A stretch of DNA of 64,000 nucleotides from Plasmopara viticola (lineage: Eukaryota > Oomycota > Peronosporomycetes > Peronosporales > Peronosporaceae). The notes under the pieces were generated by a model. The model searched no databases. It saw only the letters and a program-made list of their open reading frames with translations, and was not told the origin of the DNA. The stretch covers positions 124,001 to 188,000 of the forward strand of contig MBPM02000100.1 in NCBI GenBank assembly GCA_001695595.3, given 5' to 3'. The position numbers and the translations under genes are program-made. Positions 59,601 through 64,000 of the stretch are shown here, piece after piece (the first letter of the stretch is position 1; each line of letters opens with the position of its first letter).

Positions 59601-62600
59601 GGCTCTATTTCATGTGTGGGTGTTAGAGAGATATACAAGACGTATCTGTGCCAACACAGTATGTTAGCACTTCTAAAGAATAAATATACGCTTAGTTGTT
59701 GATCTGTCGCATCTTTGAATGTCTTAAAAGACAAAAAGGATAGATCTTGGGACAGCATCTCAGCAGTCGTCATACGCTTAGTTGTGGCTCGATTGATCTG
59801 TGGTTTTCGAGAATGATAGACAAGACGTATCTGTTGCAGCAAAGCATGTTCTCGCCTCTAAAAAATTAATGTACGCTTAGTTGTTGCTCTTTCGCATCTG
59901 TGAACGTCTAAAAAGATAGAAAAGATAAATCTTGCGCCGTACAGCGTATCAGCGCTTCTAATGAGTAAACATACGCTTAGTTGGGGCACTGTTGCATCTG
60001 TGGACGTCAGAAAAGATAGAAAGGACGGGGTTTTGTCGGTACAGCATCTCAGCGTTTTAAAAGAATGAATATACAACAAGTTGTGGTTCGATTGCCTTTG
60101 TGGGTCTCTGAAAAGATAGCCAGAACGAATATGTGGTCACACAACATGTAAACGCTTCTAAGAAATAAATATACGCCCAGTTGTTGCTGTATCGCATCTG
60201 TAGACGTCTAGAAAGGTAGAAAGGACGGATCTTGGGCCGTACATCGTCTCCGCGCTTTTACAGGGTCGTCATACGTTTAGTTGTGGCTCTATTGCGTATG
60301 TGGACGTCAAAAGGGATAGAAAAGAGAGCTTTTGTTCGTACAGCATCACAGCGTAAGAATTAATATACAACTAGTTGTGCCTCGATTGCTTCTATGGGTG
60401 TCTATAAAGATAGCCAGACCGTGTCTGTGGCCGCACAGCATGTTAGCGCTTTTAAAGAATAAATGCGCGCTTGAATGTTGCACAAAGACGAATAGGAGAG
60501 ATCGTTGGCCGTACAGCGTCTCAACACTTTTATAAGGTCGTCATACTTATAGTTATGGCTCTATTGAATCTGGGAAAGTCTAAGAAAATAGAAAGGACGG
60601 GTATTTGTCCGTAAAGCATCTCAGCGCTTTGAAAGAATGATTATACAATCAGTTGTGGCTCGAATGCATCTGTGGGTGTCTGAGGACGTCTAAGAAGATA
60701 GAAAGGACGGGGTTTTGCCCATCAAGCGTCTCAGCGCCTTGAAAAAAATAATCATACAATTAGTTGTGGCTCGAATGCATCTGTGGGTGTCTGGAAAGAT
60801 AGCCAGGACGATCCTGTGGCCGCACAGCACGTTAGCGCTTCTAAACAATAAAGATGTGCTTAGTAATGCTCTATCCCATTTGTGAACGTCTAGAGAGACA
60901 AAAAAGGACAGATCTTGGGCCGTACAGCGTATCAGCGCTTCTAGAGAGTCCGCATACTTTTAGTTTTGGCTCTATCGCATCTGTGGACGACTAGAACGAT
61001 AGAAAGCACAAGGTTTTGTCCGTTCAGCGTCTCAGCGTCTCGAAAAAAATTATATGTAATTAGTTGTGGCCCGATTGCATTTGTGGGTGTCTAGAAAGAT
61101 AGACGGGACGTATCTGTGGCTGCAGCATGTTAGCGCTTTTTTTAAAAAAAAGACCTATAAATATTGCTCTATCGCATCTGTGAATGTCTAGAAAGACAGA
61201 CAGGACAGATATTAGGTTTAGCGTCTCGGCGCTTCTAGAGAGTCGTCATACTTTAAGTTGTGGCTCTATTGCATCTGTGGACGTCTTAAATGATAGAAAG
61301 GACGGGTTTTGTCCGTACAGCATCTCAGCTTCTTGAAAAAATGACTATACAACAAGTTGCGGCTCTATTGCATCTGTGGGTGTCTAGAAAGATAGCCAGG
61401 ACGTATCTGGGGCCTCACAGCATGGTAGCGCTTCTGAAAAAGAAAAAGCATATACTTTGTTGTAATTATATCGCATCTGTGAACATCTAGAAAGACAGAA
61501 AGGACAGATCTTGGGCCGTGCAGCATCTTCGCGCTTCTAGAGAGTCGGCATACTGTTAGTTCTGGCTCTATCGCATCTGTGGACGACTAGAGCGATAGAA
61601 AGGACGGGTTTTGTCCGTACTGCATTTTAGCTTCTTGAAAGAATGAATATACAACTAGTTGTGGCTCTATTTCATGTGTGGGATTCTAGAAAGATAGTCT
61701 GGACGTATCTGTGGCCGCAGAGCATGCTAGCACTTCTGAAGAATATATATACGCTTTGTTGCTCTATCGCATCTGTGAACGTCTAGAAAGACAAAAAGGA
61801 CAGATTTTGGGCCGTGCAGTTTCTTCGCGCTTCTAGAGAGTCGTCATACTTTTAGTTGTGGCTCTATTTCATCTGTGGACGTTAAGAAGGATAGAAAGGA
61901 CGGGTTTTGTCCGTTTTGTATCTCAGATTCTTAAAAGAATGAATATACAATTAGTTGTGGCTCTATTTCATGTGTGAGGGTTGAGAAAGATATACAAGAC
62001 GTATCTGTGGCCACACAGCATGTATGCACTTCCAAAGAATAAATATACACTTAGTTGTTGATTTATCGCATCTATGAATGTCTAAAAAGACAGAAAGGAT
62101 AGATCTTGGGCCGTACAGCGTCTCAGCAGTCGTCATACGATTAGTTGTGGCTCGATTGCATCTGTGGTTGTCGAGAACGATAGACAAGACGTATCTGTTG
62201 CAGCAAAGCATGGCCTCGCCCTAAAAAATAAATGTACGCTTGGTTGTTGCTCTTTCGCATCTGTGAACGTCTAAAAAGATAGAAAAGACAAATCTCGGGC
62301 CGTTCAGCGTACCAGCGCTTCTAAAGAGTAAACGTACGCTTAGTTGGGGCACTGTTGCATCTGTGGACGTCAGAAAAGATAGAAAGGACGGGGTTTTGTC
62401 GGTACAGCATCTCAGCGTTTTGAAAGAATGAATATACAACAAGTTGTGGTTCGATTGCCTTTGTGGGTCTCTAGAAAGATAGCCAGAACGAATATGTGGT
62501 CACACAGCATGTTAGCGCTTCTAAGAAATAAATATACGCCCAGTTGTTGCTGTATCGCATCTGTAAACGTCTAGAAAGATAGAAAGGACAGATCTTGGGC

Positions 62601-63905
62601 CGTACAGCGTCTCCGCGCTTTTATAGGGTCGTCATACGTTTAGTTGTGGCTCTATTGAATCTGGGGAAGTCTAAGAAAATAGAAAGGACGGATTTTGTCC
62701 GTACAGCATCTCAGCTTCTCGAAAGAATGAATATACAATTAGTTGTGGCTCTGTTTCATGTGTGGGTGTCTAGAAAGATAGTCTGGACGTATCTGTGGCC
62801 GCACAGCATGCTAGCACTTCTAAAGAATAAATATTCGCTTTGTTGCTCTATCGCATCTATGAACGTCTAGAAAGACAAAAAGGACAGATTTTGGGCCGTG
62901 CAGCATCTTCGCGCTTCTAGAGAGTCGTCATGCTTTTAGTTGTGGTTCTATTGCATCTGTGAACGCTTAAAAGGATAGAAAGAACAGGTTTTTGTCCGTT
63001 TTGTATCTCAGCTTCTTGAAAGGATGACTATACAATTAGTTGTGGCTTTATTGCATCTGTGTGTGTCTAGAAAGATAGAAAAGTCGTATCTGTGGCCGCA
63101 CAGCATGTTAGCGCTTTCAAAGAATAAATGTACGCATAGGTGTTGCTCTATTGCATCTGCACACGTCTGCAAGGACAGAAAGGACAGATGATGGGCCGTA
63201 CAGCGTCTTAGCGCTTCAAGAGAGTCGGCATACTTTTAGTTGTGGCTCTCTTGCATCTGTAAACGTTTGAAACTAAAGAAAGGACGGGATTTTGTCCGTA
63301 CAGCATCTCAGGTTCTTGACAGAATAAATATACAATAAGTTGCGGCTTTTTTGCCTCTGTTGGTGTCGAGAAAGATGGATAAGATGTATCTGTAGCCGCA
63401 CAGCATGTTAGCGCTTCTAAAAAAGAAAATCTATATACTTTAATGTAATACTATCGCATCTGTGAACGTCTAGAAAGACAGAAAGGATAGATCTTGGGCC
63501 GTAGAGCGTCTTAGCGCTTCTAGAGAGTCGGTATACTTTCGATTTTGGCTTTATTGCATCTGTGGACGTCTTGAAGGATAGAAAGGACGGGTTGTGTCCA
63601 AACAGCATCTCATCTTTTTGAAAGAATGAATATACAATTAGTTGTGGTTCTATTGCATCTGTGTGTGTCTAAAATGATAGACAATACGTATCTGTGGTCG
63701 CACAGCATGTTAGCGCTTCTAAAGAATAAAATACGCTTAGGTGTTGCTCAATCCCATCTGCAGACGTCTAGAAAGACAGAAAGGACAGATTATGGACCGT
63801 GCAGCATCTCCGCGCTTCTAAAGAGTCGCCATACTTTTAGTTGCGACTCTATTGCATCTGTGAGCGTTTAGAAGGATAGAAAGGACGGGTGTTATTCCGT
63901 ACAGC
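53629..63905 (-). repeat. Satellite block C4, three-monomer higher-order repeat, minus
   Basis: About 34 trimers of the same three types in the opposite orientation, with some trimers shortened, such as ttgggccagcatctcagcag where part of a monomer is missing. Open frames of 60-160 codons on both strands are by-products; identical ones recur because large blocks are duplicated. Confidence 0.95.
55751..62669 (-). repeat. Large duplicated blocks (2279, 2550 and 2090 bp) inside the satellite
   Basis: The landmark ctaagaaaatagaaaggacg (ctaagaaaatataaaggacg in the second block) occurs at 55751, 58030, 60580 and 62670. Blocks 55751-58029 and 58030-60579 are nearly identical for about 2.27 kb. The second has about 270 extra bases at its end (about 60292-60575), which also stand just before the first block (about 55455-55745). 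The third block matches for roughly the first 1 kb and then diverges. This is a third level of repeat order. Confidence 0.88.
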
Positions 63906-64000
63906 AGGTACGTTCTTTCTATCCTCTTAGACGAGCACAGACCCGATAGGGCCACAACTAAACATGTAATCACTTTCTCAAGTGCTCAGATGATGCGCGA
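63906..64000 (+). repeat. Satellite block C5, monomeric type, plus, runs off the edge
   Basis: After ccgtacagcaggtacg the orientation flips. The single visible monomer (gacgagcacagacccgatag, ggccacaactaaacatgtaa, tcactttctcaagtgctcag) is of the diverged monomeric type seen in islands A and B, not of types A-C. Confidence 0.85.

Noticed and set aside
44941..63905. About fifty open frames of 60-160 codons in the satellite, some repeated exactly
   Set aside because: They arise on both strands from the ~99-bp repeat period and differ in frame between monomers. Exact recurrences track the 2.3-2.55 kb duplicated blocks, not selection on protein.
48831..63905. CRISPR array (regular direct repeats)
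   Set aside because: The repeats are about 99 bp with no unique spacers and the setting is eukaryotic; it is a satellite.

Overview
The window looks like oomycete nuclear DNA, most likely from a downy mildew or Phytophthora relative. This is inferred from gene style, from LINE, Ty3 and satellite content, and from one gene with short 60-90 bp introns; it is not proven by a marker gene. There are no operons or bacterial features. Only three protein genes can be supported. (1) A Thr/Glu-rich repeat protein on the minus strand (1-2334, running off the left edge), built from six 303-bp units. (2) A complete 11-exon UBXN7/Ubx5-type Cdc48/p97 adaptor on the plus strand (12933-15002; UBA-UAS-UIM-UBX, 443 residues after splicing). 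(3) A very large minus-strand gene (40211-30370) with an EF-hand-like start, two Cys4 zinc fingers, a basic/serine linker and about 35 near-identical 68-residue Tudor-like repeats between divergent flanking copies.

The rest is transposon and satellite DNA. 4.0-5.65 kb holds an internally deleted LINE with a 12-bp target-site duplication, facing a 5'-truncated copy of a short non-autonomous derivative. Two more copies of that derivative, with target-site duplications, lie at 28.99 and 40.95 kb. 6.6-11.75 kb carries decayed LINE-like coding fragments split by a satellite island. 15.74-21.73 kb is a dead minus-strand Ty3/gypsy chromovirus with diverged LTRs. 21.7-28.9 kb is an AT-rich gene desert with one tRNA-SINE-like head and two perfect hairpins.

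From 44.94 kb to the right edge is a continuous satellite with a monomer of about 99 bp. Its left 3.8 kb is monomeric and divergent. From 48.8 to 63.9 kb it is organised as a three-monomer (about 300 bp) higher-order repeat, with part amplified again as 2.1-2.55 kb blocks. Orientation flips at about 48.74, 48.83, 49.85, 53.63 and 63.91 kb. Two smaller islands of the same family sit at 9.15 and 41.29 kb. The arrangement resembles alpha-satellite architecture and is the strongest candidate here for an undescribed structure.

Both coding repeat arrays carry single-base deletions in short G/C runs. In the Tudor gene nine of them cluster in the middle of the array and sum to a multiple of three, which points to consensus errors in an unpolished repeat rather than to true gene death.
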